This document shows, piece by piece, positions 7,829-15,835 of a DNA stretch of 20,158 nucleotides (position 1 is its first letter; each line of letters opens with the position of its first letter). Source of the stretch: Microbacteriaceae bacterium (GTDB lineage: Bacteria; Actinomycetota; Actinomycetes; Actinomycetales; Microbacteriaceae). The translations under genes and the position numbers were made by a program. The notes under the pieces were generated by a model. That model did not search any database, was not told the DNA's origin, and was given only the letters and a program-made list of their open reading frames with translations. Location: the NCBI GenBank assembly GCA_025463615.1, contig JAODAU010000176.1, positions 1 through 20,158 on the forward strand, in the 5' to 3' direction.

Positions 7829-7844
7829 GGCTCTCGAAGGGGCC
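7820..7844 (+). repeat. Dispersed 25-bp repeat at the aminotransferase 3' end
   Basis: The copy begins GGTCCCTGAGGCTCTC and ends GAAGGGGCC, identical to the copy at 18301-18325. Its ends can pair (GGTCCCT with AGGGGCC, one G-U in RNA), leaving a small loop. The aminotransferase TGA is at bases 7-9 of the repeat. It could act as a transcript-end hairpin, though no T-run follows. Confidence 0.85.
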
Positions 7845-7871
7845 GCCGCGTGGTGCCGGTCATTATCGTCA

Positions 7872-7884
7872 CACCCGCCGGGTG
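7872..7884. repeat. Short perfect palindrome upstream of sufS
   Basis: CACCCG-C-CGGGTG is a 13-bp perfect palindrome in the 106-bp gap between the aminotransferase and sufS. It may be an operator for the suf pair or a weak hairpin terminator. Neither is supported beyond position. Confidence 0.35.
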
Positions 7885-7899
7885 ACCGCGGGGCCGCGT

Positions 7900-7905
7900 T
7901 ACTCT
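7900..7905 (+). promoter_or_regulatory. Possible -10 element for sufS-sufU
   Basis: TACTCT lies 29 bases before the sufS ATG. No convincing -35 is found at the expected spacing. The palindrome at 7872-7884 sits just upstream, where a regulator could act. Confidence 0.3.
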
Positions 7906-7934
7906 GGAAGTGCAGCACCAGGGATCGAGGCAGC

Positions 7935-9239
7935 ATGTCACTTCTCCACTCGGAGACCACCGAAGCACTGTCGGATTCGGAGGTCCTCGCCATCCGCGCG
8001 GACTTCCCGATCCTGCGCACCGAGGTGAACGGGCATCCGCTCGTCTACCTCGACTCGGGGGCGACGTCGCAGAAACCGGTCCAGGTGCTCGACCGCGAGC
8101 GCCGCTACTACGAGACCGAGAACTCGGCCGTGCACCGCGGCGCCCACACGCTCGCGGCCCTCGCCACCGAGAGCTTCGAGGATGCCCGGGCCACCGTCGC
8201 TCGCTTCGTGGGGGTCGGTGACGACGAGATCGTCTGGACCTCGAACGCCACCGAGGCGCTCAACCTCATCGCCTACTCGATCTCGAACGCGAGCCTCGGC
8301 CGCGGGGGAGATGCGGCCGCCGAGCTGCGGATCGGGCCCGGCGACGAGCTGGTCGTCACCGAGATGGAGCACCACGCCAACCTCATCCCGTGGCAGGAGC
8401 TGGCCGCTCGCACCGGTGCGACGCTGCGCTTCATCCCCGTGCTCGACGACGGGTCGCTCGACCTCGACGCCCTCGACACGGTGATCACGGATCGCACCCG
8501 CCTCGTCGCCGCAACGCACGTCTCGAACGTGGTCGGCCTGGTCAACCCGGTCGAGCTGCTGGTCGCGCGGGCCCACGCGGTGGGCGCGCTGTTCGTGCTC
8601 GACGCCTGCCAGTCCGCACCGCACCTCGCCCTCGACCTCGCCGCGCTCGACGTGGACTTCGCCGCGTTCTCCGGCCACAAGATGCTCGCGCCCACCGGCA
8701 TCGGCGTGCTCTACGGGCGCCGCCGCCTGCTCGAGGCCATGCCGCCCTTCCTCACCGGCGGCTCGATGATCACCACCGTGACCATGGAGAAGGCCGAGAA
8801 CCTCGACCCGCCGCTGCGATTCGAGGCAGGCACCCAGCGGGTCTCGCAGGCCATCGCGCTCGCCACCGCCATCGACTACCTCACCGGCGTAGGGCTCGAC
8901 CGCATCTCGGCGCACGAGCACGCCCTCGGCGCGAGGCTCGTGGAGGGGCTGTCCGCCATCCGCGGGGTCCGGGTGCTGGGTGGGGATGCCGCGGCCTCCC
9001 GCGTGGGGCTCGCCAGCTTCGACGTGGCCGGCGTGCACCCGCACGACGTGGGCCAGTTCCTCGACGACCGCGGCATCGCCGTGCGGGTCGGGCACCACTG
9101 CGCGCAGCCGCTGCACCGCCGGCTCGGCGTCACGTCGAGCACGCGGGCGAGCACCTACCTCTACACGACGACCGACGAGGTCGAGGCGCTGATCACCGGC
9201 GTCGAGGCCGCGACCGTGTTCTTCGGGGTGGACGCATGA
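7935..9239 (+). CDS. sufS: Cysteine desulfurase SufS
   Basis: A 434-residue PLP enzyme that removes sulfur from cysteine as a persulfide for Fe-S cluster assembly. Visible are the N-terminal DFPILRTEVNGHPLVYLDSGATSQKP block (split across residues 23-48), His148 stacking on PLP (EMEHHANL), Asp223 (LDACQS), the Schiff-base Lys249 in SGHKML, and the persulfide Cys389 in RVGHHCAQPLH. This is the group II (SufS) arrangement. There is an insertion of about 15 residues (SLGRGGDAAAELRIG) after the PLP-phosphate segment. The ATG at 7935 follows GAGG at 7926-7929; earlier in-frame starts overlap the aminotransferase gene. The stop overlaps the sufU ATG. No sufBCD genes are in the window. Confidence 0.96.
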   Translation: MSLLHSETTEALSDSEVLAIRADFPILRTEVNGHPLVYLDSGATSQKPVQVLDRERRYYETENSAVHRGAHTLAALATESFEDARATVARFVGVGDDEIVWTSNATEALNLIAYSISNASLGRGGDAAAELRIGPGDELVVTEMEHHANLIPWQELAARTGATLRFIPVLDDGSLDLDALDTVITDRTRLVAATHVSNVVGLVNPVELLVARAHAVGALFVLDACQSAPHLALDLAALDVDFAAFSGHKMLAPTGIGVLYGRRRLLEAMPPFLTGGSMITTVTMEKAENLDPPLRFEAGTQRVSQAIALATAIDYLTGVGLDRISAHEHALGARLVEGLSAIRGVRVLGGDAAASRVGLASFDVAGVHPHDVGQFLDDRGIAVRVGHHCAQPLHRRLGVTSSTRASTYLYTTTDEVEALITGVEAATVFFGVDA

Positions 9240-9679
9240 GCAGCGATCTCGAGAACCTGTACCAGCAGATCATCCTGGACCACGCGAAGCGCCCCAAGGG
9301 CTACGGGCTGGCAGCGGTCGCCTCGGGCGAATCGCACCAGGTGAACCCGACCTGCGGCGACGAGATCACCCTGCAGCTCGTGGTCGGCGACGGCGGCGTG
9401 GTCGAGGCCGTGCACTGGGAGGGCCACGGCTGCGCGATCTCGCAGGCCTCGGCATCCCTGTTCACGGATGTCGCGGCCGGCCTCACGACCGGCGAGCTGA
9501 CCGACCGCATCGACAGCTTCCGCGAGGTGATGCGCTCGCGCGGCACCATCGAGCCCGACGAGGAGCTGTTCGGCGACGCCGTGGTGCTCGGCGGGGTCTC
9601 GAAATACATGGCGCGGGTCAAGTGCGCGATGCTCGCGTGGGTGGCCGCGGAGCACGCGCTGGCGCAGGCGGCGGCGTAG
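9236..9679 (+). CDS. sufU: SufU zinc-dependent sulfurtransferase / Fe-S assembly protein
   Basis: A 147-residue SufU. It opens with the typical LYQQIILDHAKRPKG. Zinc and sulfur-handling residues are Cys40 and Asp42 (NPTCGDE), Cys66 (GHGCAISQASASL) and Cys130 (VKCAMLAW). The insertion between Cys66 and Cys130 separates SufU from the IscU scaffold. In Gram-positive bacteria SufU accepts persulfide from the SufS active-site cysteine. The ATG overlaps the sufS stop by 4 bases, so the pair should be made together. It ends only two bases from the stop of the opposing cyclase gene. Confidence 0.96.
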   Translation: MSSDLENLYQQIILDHAKRPKGYGLAAVASGESHQVNPTCGDEITLQLVVGDGGVVEAVHWEGHGCAISQASASLFTDVAAGLTTGELTDRIDSFREVMRSRGTIEPDEELFGDAVVLGGVSKYMARVKCAMLAWVAAEHALAQAAA

Positions 9680-9681
9680 CC

Positions 9682-10620
9682 CTACTTGATCGCGGTGGCG
9701 TTGGCCGGGGAGCCGATGCCGCCGGGCACGTTGAGCGGTGCGCTCACCAGCAGGAACTCGTATATGCCGTCCGCGACACAGTCGGCCGCGAGGGCGTCCA
9801 GCGCCCAGAGCTCGCCGAGCGCCATGCCGAACTGCCCGATCAGGATCGGGTGGAGGCTGCCGAACGGCCCCGCCTCGGTGGGGAACACCTCGAGCCCGGC
9901 GGTGTCGCTCGCGACCGCCGCCACGTGGGCGTCCCAGAGGTACTCGACCATTGACTCCGAGTGCTCGAGGCCCGGGGTCGTGATGCCGACGCGCAGCGAC
10001 TGGCGTTCGCGGGTGGCGGCATCCTGACCTCCGTACCACTCGAGGAAGCCGGTGCGCACCAGCAGGACGTCGCCGGGCCGGAACTCGAGACCGGCCGCCG
10101 TTCGGGCCGTCTCGAGCATGTCGACCGTCACCGGTGTCGACTCGCCGGCCCCGCCTGCGGCGGCCACGGCATCCGCCACGTCGAGCAGGATGCCGCGGCT
10201 CACGATCCCCCGCCGCGCCCAGTGGACGATCGTGTTGCGCTCACCCGCGATGACCTCGGCCGAGGTCGCCCCGTTGTAGAAGGTGTTGCGCTGCCACGGA
10301 ACGTGGCCGAGAGAGTCCCACTGGCTGCCGGCCTGCGGAAAGTAGTTGTCGATCACGTCGTCGAGGCCGAAGCCGGGCCGCCGCTCGAGCACGGTGTGCC
10401 GCGCCCGCCCGCGCTGGAAGAACGGCGGGTCGATCGCGTCGAGCGGGAGGTCGAGCGGGAACACCGCGCCGCGCCGCACCAGGGTCGCCGCGTGGGCTGC
10501 GGTCTCCGCGGTGACGAGGTTCATCAGCCCGACCGAGTCGTCGGCACCGAAGACGCCCCAGCCGGAGCGGACCCCGTTCGGCAGCAGCGGCAGGTCGCGG
10601 TACGGCGGCAGGTCGCCCAT
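9682..10620 (-). CDS. Cyclase-family metal-dependent hydrolase (kynurenine formamidase-like fold)
   Basis: A 312-residue member of the cyclase family (PF04199), which contains kynurenine formamidases and isatin hydrolases that open amide or lactam bonds. The metal-site segment reads SQWDSLGHV: Gln100, Asp102 and His106. In kynurenine formamidase the first position is His, so Gln100 is a variant; QWD..GH forms occur in the larger actinobacterial cyclase-family proteins. A second conserved block is FRPGDVLLVRTGFLEWY (about 180-196). It is last in the operon, and its ATG shares one base with the aldehyde dehydrogenase stop (TGATG). The substrate is unknown; hydrolysis of a cyclic or amide intermediate is inferred from family. 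Confidence 0.88.
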   Translation of the reverse strand: MGDLPPYRDLPLLPNGVRSGWGVFGADDSVGLMNLVTAETAAHAATLVRRGAVFPLDLPLDAIDPPFFQRGRARHTVLERRPGFGLDDVIDNYFPQAGSQWDSLGHVPWQRNTFYNGATSAEVIAGERNTIVHWARRGIVSRGILLDVADAVAAAGGAGESTPVTVDMLETARTAAGLEFRPGDVLLVRTGFLEWYGGQDAATRERQSLRVGITTPGLEHSESMVEYLWDAHVAAVASDTAGLEVFPTEAGPFGSLHPILIGQFGMALGELWALDALAADCVADGIYEFLLVSAPLNVPGGIGSPANATAIK

Positions 10621-12047
10621 CAGAGGTCGATCCCCACGTACTTGGTCTCGAGGAACTCGAGGATGCCCTCCGAGCTGCCCTCGCGCCCCAGCCCGCTCTG
10701 CTTCGTGCCGCCGAACGGCGCGGCCGGGTCGCTCAGCACCGCGCGGTTGACCCCCACCATCCCGGCGTCGAGGCGCAGGGCGGTCGAGAGCGCGTCGCCG
10801 CGCTCGCCGTAGACGTAGGCGATGAGGCCGAAGATGGTGTCGTTGGCCATGCGCACCGCCTCGTCGACGTCGTCGTAGGCGATCACCGTCGCGACCGGCC
10901 CGAAGATCTCGGTGGTGGTGATCGTGCTGCCGTGCTCGACGTCGCTGAGCACCGTCGGCGCGTAGAAGGCGCCCTCCGCGCTCGCGGTGCCGCCCTCGAT
11001 GAGGATCGCGCCGTCGCTGATGGCGGTGTCGACCAGGGCGGCCACCTTGTCGCGCTCGCCGACCGAGACGAGCGCGCCCAGCGTGTTGTCGCGCTCGATG
11101 CCGGGGCCGGTGCGGAATCCGCGGAACGCCTCGGCGAGGCCGCGCACGAACTCGTCGTGCAGGGACGAGTGCACGTAGAACCGGTTCGCCGCGGTGCAGG
11201 CCGACCCGCCGTTGCGCATCTTCGCCACGACGGCGCCGTCGACGGCCGCCGCGACATCCGCCCCGGGCAGCACGAGGAAGGGGGCGTTGCCGCCGAGCTC
11301 CATCGAGGTGCTGATCACCGAGTCGGCCGCGCCGTGCAGGAGGGTGCGCCCGACCTCCGTGGAGCCGGTGAACGAGAGCTTGCGGGTGGCCGGATGCCGC
11401 AGCATCCGCTCCACCGCGGGCCCGGTCGGCCGCGGCGTCACCAGGTTCACCACGCCGCGCGGAACCCCCGCACGCCGCAGCGCGTCGACGATGTACGCGG
11501 CGGTGAGCGGCGTCTCGCTCGCCGGCTTGAGCACGACGGTGCAGCCGGCGGCGAGGGCGGGCGCGATCTTGCGCGTGGCCATGGCGGCGGGAAAGTTCCA
11601 CGGGGTGATCAGCAGCGAGACGCCGATCGGCTGGTGGGTGACGACGATGTGCTTGTCGCCGCTCGGCGAGAGGCGGAAATCGCCGCTCACCCGCACGGCC
11701 TCCTCGGCGAACCAGCGGAAGAACTCGGTGGCGTAGCGGGCCTCGCCGAGCGCGTCGGGCCAGGCCTTGCCGTTCTCCCGCACGATCAGCTCGGCGACCT
11801 GCTCCTCCTCGGCGGTGAGCAGCTCGAAGGCGCGGCGCAGCAGTTCGGCCCGTTGGCGCGGGGCAGTCGCGGACCAGCCGGGGAGGGCGGCGGCCGCGGC
11901 ATCCACGGCCCTGTCGCAGTCCTCGGGGGAGGCGACCTCGTAGCGCGCGAGTTCGCTGCCGTCGGAGGGGTCGATCACGGCGAAGGTCTCGCCGGCCGAC
12001 CCGGCCACCCATTCGCCGTCGATGAAGAGGCTGGAGATCGGGGTCAT
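10620..12047 (-). CDS. NAD(P)-dependent aldehyde dehydrogenase (succinate-semialdehyde dehydrogenase-like)
   Basis: A 475-residue ALDH-superfamily enzyme oxidising an aldehyde to an acid. Active-site residues are intact: Asn151 (TPWNFP), Lys174 (VVLKPASETP), FTGSTEVGR at 226-234, Glu250 (MELGGNAP) and the nucleophile Cys284 (GGSACTAANR). The C-terminal EIFGPVATV and PFGGTKQSGLGREGS motifs are typical of the GabD-like branch, which also includes glutarate-semialdehyde and sulfolactaldehyde dehydrogenases. The ATG overlaps the stop of the upstream alcohol dehydrogenase by 4 bases. In this operon it probably oxidises the aldehyde made by that enzyme. Substrate not determined. Confidence 0.95.
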   Translation of the reverse strand: MTPISSLFIDGEWVAGSAGETFAVIDPSDGSELARYEVASPEDCDRAVDAAAAALPGWSATAPRQRAELLRRAFELLTAEEEQVAELIVRENGKAWPDALGEARYATEFFRWFAEEAVRVSGDFRLSPSGDKHIVVTHQPIGVSLLITPWNFPAAMATRKIAPALAAGCTVVLKPASETPLTAAYIVDALRRAGVPRGVVNLVTPRPTGPAVERMLRHPATRKLSFTGSTEVGRTLLHGAADSVISTSMELGGNAPFLVLPGADVAAAVDGAVVAKMRNGGSACTAANRFYVHSSLHDEFVRGLAEAFRGFRTGPGIERDNTLGALVSVGERDKVAALVDTAISDGAILIEGGTASAEGAFYAPTVLSDVEHGSTITTTEIFGPVATVIAYDDVDEAVRMANDTIFGLIAYVYGERGDALSTALRLDAGMVGVNRAVLSDPAAPFGGTKQSGLGREGSSEGILEFLETKYVGIDL

Positions 12048-13267
12048 GCGGGGGTTCCTTCCGGGGTGGGGTTCAGGGCGGATTCGAGGATGTCGAGCAA
12101 CAGCTCGCGACTCGGCTCGAGCGTGGAGTTGTCGGCCAGCCTGCGCACGGTCAGCGCGAGGTCGGCGATGCGCGGCAGCTGGTCGGCCGTGATGCCGATG
12201 GCGGCGAGCGAGTCGGGGATGCCGATGTCGTGCACGAGGGAGCGCACGTCGGCGATCGCCCGGGCGGCCAGCTCGGCATCCGTGCCGCCGGTGCGGCCGC
12301 AGGCGCGGGCGATCGCGGCGAGCTCGGGGGTCGTGCGCGGGAGCGCCGCCTGCATCACGAACGGCAGCATCATGCCGGTGCCGAGCCCGTGCGGGGTCTT
12401 CGTGAGCGCGCCGATCGGGTACTGCAGCGCGTGGCTGAGGTGCGTGCCCCCGCTGCCGAACGCCATGCCGGCGAGCAGGCTGCCGTAGGCCATGCTCTCC
12501 CGGGCGGCGAGGTCGTGCGGGTCGGCGACCGCGGCGCGCAGGCTGCCGATGATCGTCGCGGCGGCCTCGAGCGCGAGCAGCGAGCTGAGCCGGTTGCGGC
12601 CGACGAACACGGGCAGTGTCTCGCCCCAGGGCGCGGTCCAGTCGGCCGCGGTGTACGACTCGATGGCGTGCACCAGAGCGTCGATGCCCGAGTACGCCGT
12701 CACGCTCGCGGGCGCCCCCAGCGAGAGCCGCGGATCGACGATCGCGGCCCGCGGCACGAGGTGCGGGCTCGAGACGCCCACCTTCAGTTCGCGCTCGGAG
12801 TCGGAGACGACCGCGACCGGCGTCGCCTCGGATCCCGTGCCCGCCGTCGTCGGCACGGCCACGATCGGCACCACGTCCGGCCCGACCCGGTTCTCGCCGT
12901 AGTAGAGGGAGAGCGGGGCGGGCTGGCGCACCAGCAGCGCGACGAGCTTGGCGAGGTCGATGGCGCTGCCGCCGCCGTAGCCGACGACCACGTCGGGCGC
13001 GAACGCCCGCGCCCTCTCGCCGACCGCCTCGACCGAGGCGACGGGCAGCTCGGCGACGACGTCGCTGCACACCTCGACCTCCACGCCGGCCTCCGACAGC
13101 GCTGCGAGGGCTGCGCCGAAGAGCTCGGTCGTGGCGATGAACGGGTCGACGACCACGAAAGCACGCCGCCCGAGCCCCGCGACCGTGCCGGCGAGCGAGT
13201 CGAGGCTGCCCACCCCGAACGCGATCGAGGCCGGCAGCCGCAGCAGTCCGAAGCGGGGGTCTGTCAT
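12044..13267 (-). CDS. Iron-containing alcohol dehydrogenase
   Basis: A 407-residue group III (Fe-type) alcohol dehydrogenase. The NAD-binding GYGGGSAIDLAK is at 97-107 and the VPTTAGTGSEAT loop at 138-149. Metal ligands Asp196, His200, His279 and His293 (SGIDALVHAIE ... SHALQYPIGALTKTPHG) keep the 4 and 14 residue spacings of FucO. The second histidine of the usual HAMAH motif is replaced by Tyr283. The same position is also Tyr in hydroxyacid-oxoacid transhydrogenases (HGMSYP), so the reaction might be a transhydrogenation rather than simple alcohol oxidation. The ATG at 13267 overlaps the Ldh2 stop by 4 bases. Confidence 0.93.
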   Translation of the reverse strand: MTDPRFGLLRLPASIAFGVGSLDSLAGTVAGLGRRAFVVVDPFIATTELFGAALAALSEAGVEVEVCSDVVAELPVASVEAVGERARAFAPDVVVGYGGGSAIDLAKLVALLVRQPAPLSLYYGENRVGPDVVPIVAVPTTAGTGSEATPVAVVSDSERELKVGVSSPHLVPRAAIVDPRLSLGAPASVTAYSGIDALVHAIESYTAADWTAPWGETLPVFVGRNRLSSLLALEAAATIIGSLRAAVADPHDLAARESMAYGSLLAGMAFGSGGTHLSHALQYPIGALTKTPHGLGTGMMLPFVMQAALPRTTPELAAIARACGRTGGTDAELAARAIADVRSLVHDIGIPDSLAAIGITADQLPRIADLALTVRRLADNSTLEPSRELLLDILESALNPTPEGTPA

Positions 13268-14277
13268 CGTGTCTCCTGTGCGAGCTCGGTGACCCGCGCC
13301 CAGACGGCGGGGTCGAGGGGGATTCCGGTGGCGAGGCGCTCGGCGCGCGAGGCGCGGGCGCGGTCGCCCGGCACGCGCACACCGGGCTCCTCGCGCAGGG
13401 CGTCGAGGTAGGCGGTGAGGGCGGGGGCGGCATCCGAGTCGCTGTCGATGACGATGAGCACGTCGCCCTTGGTGGGGGCGGATGCCGTGTCCAGCGTGCC
13501 GCGCACGTCGCGCCCGAAGGCTCCCGAGGCCAGCACCCCCACGACCGCCTCGAGCGCCACCCCGAGTGCGTAGCCTTTCGGCCCGCCGAACGGGGAGATG
13601 GCGCCGTGGAGGGCGGCGGCGGCATCCGTGGTGGGGAATCCGCCGGCGTCGAGCGCCCAGCTGCCCGGGATCGGCATGCCGCGCTCGGCGTGGTCGATGA
13701 TGCGTCCCATGGAGACGGCGGCCGTGGACATGTCGAGCACCAGTGGCTCGCCGGTGGTCGGCACGGCGATCGCGATCGGGTTGGTGCCGACCATCGCCCG
13801 CGAGCCGCGCCACGGGTGCACGAGCGCCTCGCTCGTGGTGAGGGCGATGCCGATGCGGCCGGAGCGCGCGATCGACTCGACGTAGGGCGCGAGCATGCCC
13901 AGGTGGTTGGTGTTGCGCAGGGTCGCGATGGCGATGCCCGTGCGCCCGACGCGCGCCTCGAGCTCGGCGATCGCCTGCCGGGCCACGACCGGGCCGAAGC
14001 CGAGCCTGCCGTCGACCCGCAGCATCGCCTCGCGGGTCCAGTCGAGCTCGGCGTGTGCGTCGCCGTCGATGAGGCCCGCGCGCAGCCTGCCGACGATCGT
14101 CTCCAGCCGGCGGATGCCGTGCGAGGCATGCCCGCGCAGCTCCCCCTCGACGAGGTGGCCGGCCTGCACCCCAGCACCGTGCTCGCTCGCGCCGTTGGCG
14201 CGCAGCGCACGCACCACGGCGTCGTTGAGGACCACGGCGTCGACTGTCGTGTCGTCGTCGATTACGCTCTGATTCAT
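13264..14277 (-). CDS. Ldh2 family NAD(P)-dependent 2-hydroxyacid dehydrogenase
   Basis: A 337-residue enzyme of the malate/L-lactate dehydrogenase (PF02615) family. This family includes ureidoglycolate dehydrogenase AllD, diketogulonate reductase and (R)-sulfolactate dehydrogenase ComC, and has its own non-Rossmann fold. Family blocks are GHASHGIRRLE (49-59), TLRNTNHLGMLAPYVE (119-134, with the conserved His125), MVGTNPIAIAVPT (162-174) and SPFGGPKGYALGVALE (228-243). It is the first gene of the four-enzyme operon. The ATG at 14277 is preceded by GAGAGG about 10 bases away. It is divergent from IclR with a 52-base gap, so IclR control is likely. Confidence 0.92.
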   Translation of the reverse strand: MNQSVIDDDTTVDAVVLNDAVVRALRANGASEHGAGVQAGHLVEGELRGHASHGIRRLETIVGRLRAGLIDGDAHAELDWTREAMLRVDGRLGFGPVVARQAIAELEARVGRTGIAIATLRNTNHLGMLAPYVESIARSGRIGIALTTSEALVHPWRGSRAMVGTNPIAIAVPTTGEPLVLDMSTAAVSMGRIIDHAERGMPIPGSWALDAGGFPTTDAAAALHGAISPFGGPKGYALGVALEAVVGVLASGAFGRDVRGTLDTASAPTKGDVLIVIDSDSDAAPALTAYLDALREEPGVRVPGDRARASRAERLATGIPLDPAVWARVTELAQETR

Positions 14278-14329
14278 ACGGGTGCCGCCTCTCTGCTGGC
14301 GTTCCGATGCTCGCAGGCGAGGAGGCCGC

Positions 14330-15091
14330 ATGACCACCGAGCGTTCCGACATGCGGGACAGCGGCGCCACCTCACTGTCGAAGGGGCTGGCGCTGCTCGA
14401 CGTGTTCCATGACGGTGACGGTGCCCTGAGCATCCGCGAGCTCGCGCGGCGCTCGGCCCTGCCGACCTCCACGGTGCACCGGCTGGTGCAGGACCTGCTC
14501 GACGCCGGGCTGCTCACGCGCACCAGCGCCGGCTACCAGCTGGGCGTGAAGCTGTTCGAGCTGGGGGCGCTGGTGCCGCGCGAGCGACGGCTGCGCGAGA
14601 TCGCGATCCCGTTCGCGCACAACCTCAACGAGGTCACCCAGCTCACCGCGAACGTGGCCGTGCGCGACGGCCACGAGATCGTCTACGTGGAGAAGGTGAT
14701 CACGCGGTCGCTCACCGTGCCGCACTCCCGGGCGGGCGGGCGGCTGCCGCTCCACGCGACGGCGCTCGGCAAGGCGATCCTCGCGTTCAGCGACCCGGCG
14801 CTCGCCGACGAGGTGATCGCGGCGGGCCTGCCGGGCCTGGCGCCGCGCACGATCGTCAGTGGCGCCGTGCTGCGACGTCAGCTCGACACGATCCGGCGTG
14901 AGCACGTGGCCTACGACCTGGAGGAGTCGCAGGCCGCGCTGTTCTGCGTGGCGTCGCCCGTGCTCGACCGTTTCGGCAGGGCGGTGGCGGCGATCAGCGT
15001 GACCGGGGCGACCGGCGCCCGCGAGGCGCGGTACCTCGCCCCGGTCGTGCGCGCGACGGCGCTGGCGCTCTCGCGCGAGCTGGCCGCCTAG
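14330..15091 (+). CDS. IclR family transcriptional regulator
   Basis: A 253-residue regulator. The N-terminal winged helix-turn-helix spans about 15-75 (SLSKGLALLDVF, then LSIRELARRSALPTSTVHRLVQDLLDAGLL). The C-terminal effector domain includes RLPLHATALGKAILAF and the late YDLEESQAALFCVASPV ... AISVTG stretch. The ATG at 14330 has GGAGG directly upstream (14321-14325) and begins the family-like sequence; an upstream GTG at 14282 lacks such a site. It is divergent from the Ldh2-ADH-ALDH-cyclase operon, its probable target. I found no clear operator palindrome in the 52-base gap. It ends three bases from the stop of the opposing SDR gene. Confidence 0.94.
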   Translation: MTTERSDMRDSGATSLSKGLALLDVFHDGDGALSIRELARRSALPTSTVHRLVQDLLDAGLLTRTSAGYQLGVKLFELGALVPRERRLREIAIPFAHNLNEVTQLTANVAVRDGHEIVYVEKVITRSLTVPHSRAGGRLPLHATALGKAILAFSDPALADEVIAAGLPGLAPRTIVSGAVLRRQLDTIRREHVAYDLEESQAALFCVASPVLDRFGRAVAAISVTGATGAREARYLAPVVRATALALSRELAA

Positions 15092-15094
15092 CCC

Positions 15095-15835
15095 TCAGCG
15101 GATCGTGTAGCCGCCGTCGATCACGAGCGTGTGGCCGGTGATGAGCGCGGCAGCGTCGCCGAGCAGGAAGGCGACCGCGCCGGCGACATCCGACGGCTCG
15201 CCGAAGCGCCCGAGCGGGATGCGGCCGAGTAGTCGCTCTGCCACGTCCGGCCGCGAGAGCGTCGACTCGGTGAGCTCGGTGCGCACGAAGGTGGGCGCGA
15301 CCGCGTTGACCCGGATGCCGGGGGCCCACTCCAGCGCGAGCGCCCGGGTGAGCTGCTCCACGGCGGCCTTGCTCGAACCGTAGGCCGCGCGATCCTCGAT
15401 CGCGACGCGCCCGGTCTGAGACCCCACGTTGACGATCGAGCCGCGGATGCCGCCCGCGATCCAGTGCCGCGCCACCGCTTGCGACACGAAGAACAGCCCG
15501 CGCACGTTGGCGTCGTAGACGGCGTCCCACGACTCCGGGTCCACGTCGACGGCGGCCTGCGGGCGGTTGGTGCCCGCGTTGTTCACGAGCAGGTCGATCG
15601 GGGCGTGCTCGAACAGAGCGTCGATCGCCGCGGCGGACGACACCGGGTCGGTGACGTCGAGCACCACCGGCGCGGTGCCCCAGCGCTCGGCGATCGTCGC
15701 CGCCGATGCCGGGTCGCGCGAAGTGCCGTGCACAGTCGCGCCCAGCGAGTGCAGCTCGTCCGCGATCGCGAGGCCCAGGCCGCGGCTTGCGCCGGTGACG
15801 AGCGCGTGCCCGCCGTCGAGGCGGAAATCGCTCAC
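15095..15835 (-). CDS. SDR family oxidoreductase (gluconate/3-oxoacyl reductase-like)
   Basis: A 246-residue classical short-chain dehydrogenase with TGASRGLG at 14-21, NNAGTN at 85-90 and the catalytic set Ser139, Tyr152 and Lys156 (AAYGSSKAAVEQL). The VNAVAPTFVRTELTE segment and the ending ITGHTLVIDGGYTIR are typical. The TSRD after the second strand suggests NADP(H). The GTG start at 15835 overlaps the stop of the HisD-like gene (GTGA) without its own clear ribosome site, so it should be translationally coupled. It likely works on the same carbon skeleton as the HisD-like enzyme, for example at a secondary alcohol. The substrate is inferred only from context. Confidence 0.93.
   Translation of the reverse strand: MSDFRLDGGHALVTGASRGLGLAIADELHSLGATVHGTSRDPASAATIAERWGTAPVVLDVTDPVSSAAAIDALFEHAPIDLLVNNAGTNRPQAAVDVDPESWDAVYDANVRGLFFVSQAVARHWIAGGIRGSIVNVGSQTGRVAIEDRAAYGSSKAAVEQLTRALALEWAPGIRVNAVAPTFVRTELTESTLSRPDVAERLLGRIPLGRFGEPSDVAGAVAFLLGDAAALITGHTLVIDGGYTIR

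Noticed and set aside
7743..7934. Upstream extension of sufS
   Set aside because: It would overlap the aminotransferase coding sequence and the 25-bp repeat; the SufS-like N-terminus starts at 7935 with a GAGG site.
14282..14329. GTG start for IclR at 14282
   Set aside because: No ribosome site; GGAGG precedes the ATG at 14330 and the extra residues are Arg-rich and unlike the family.
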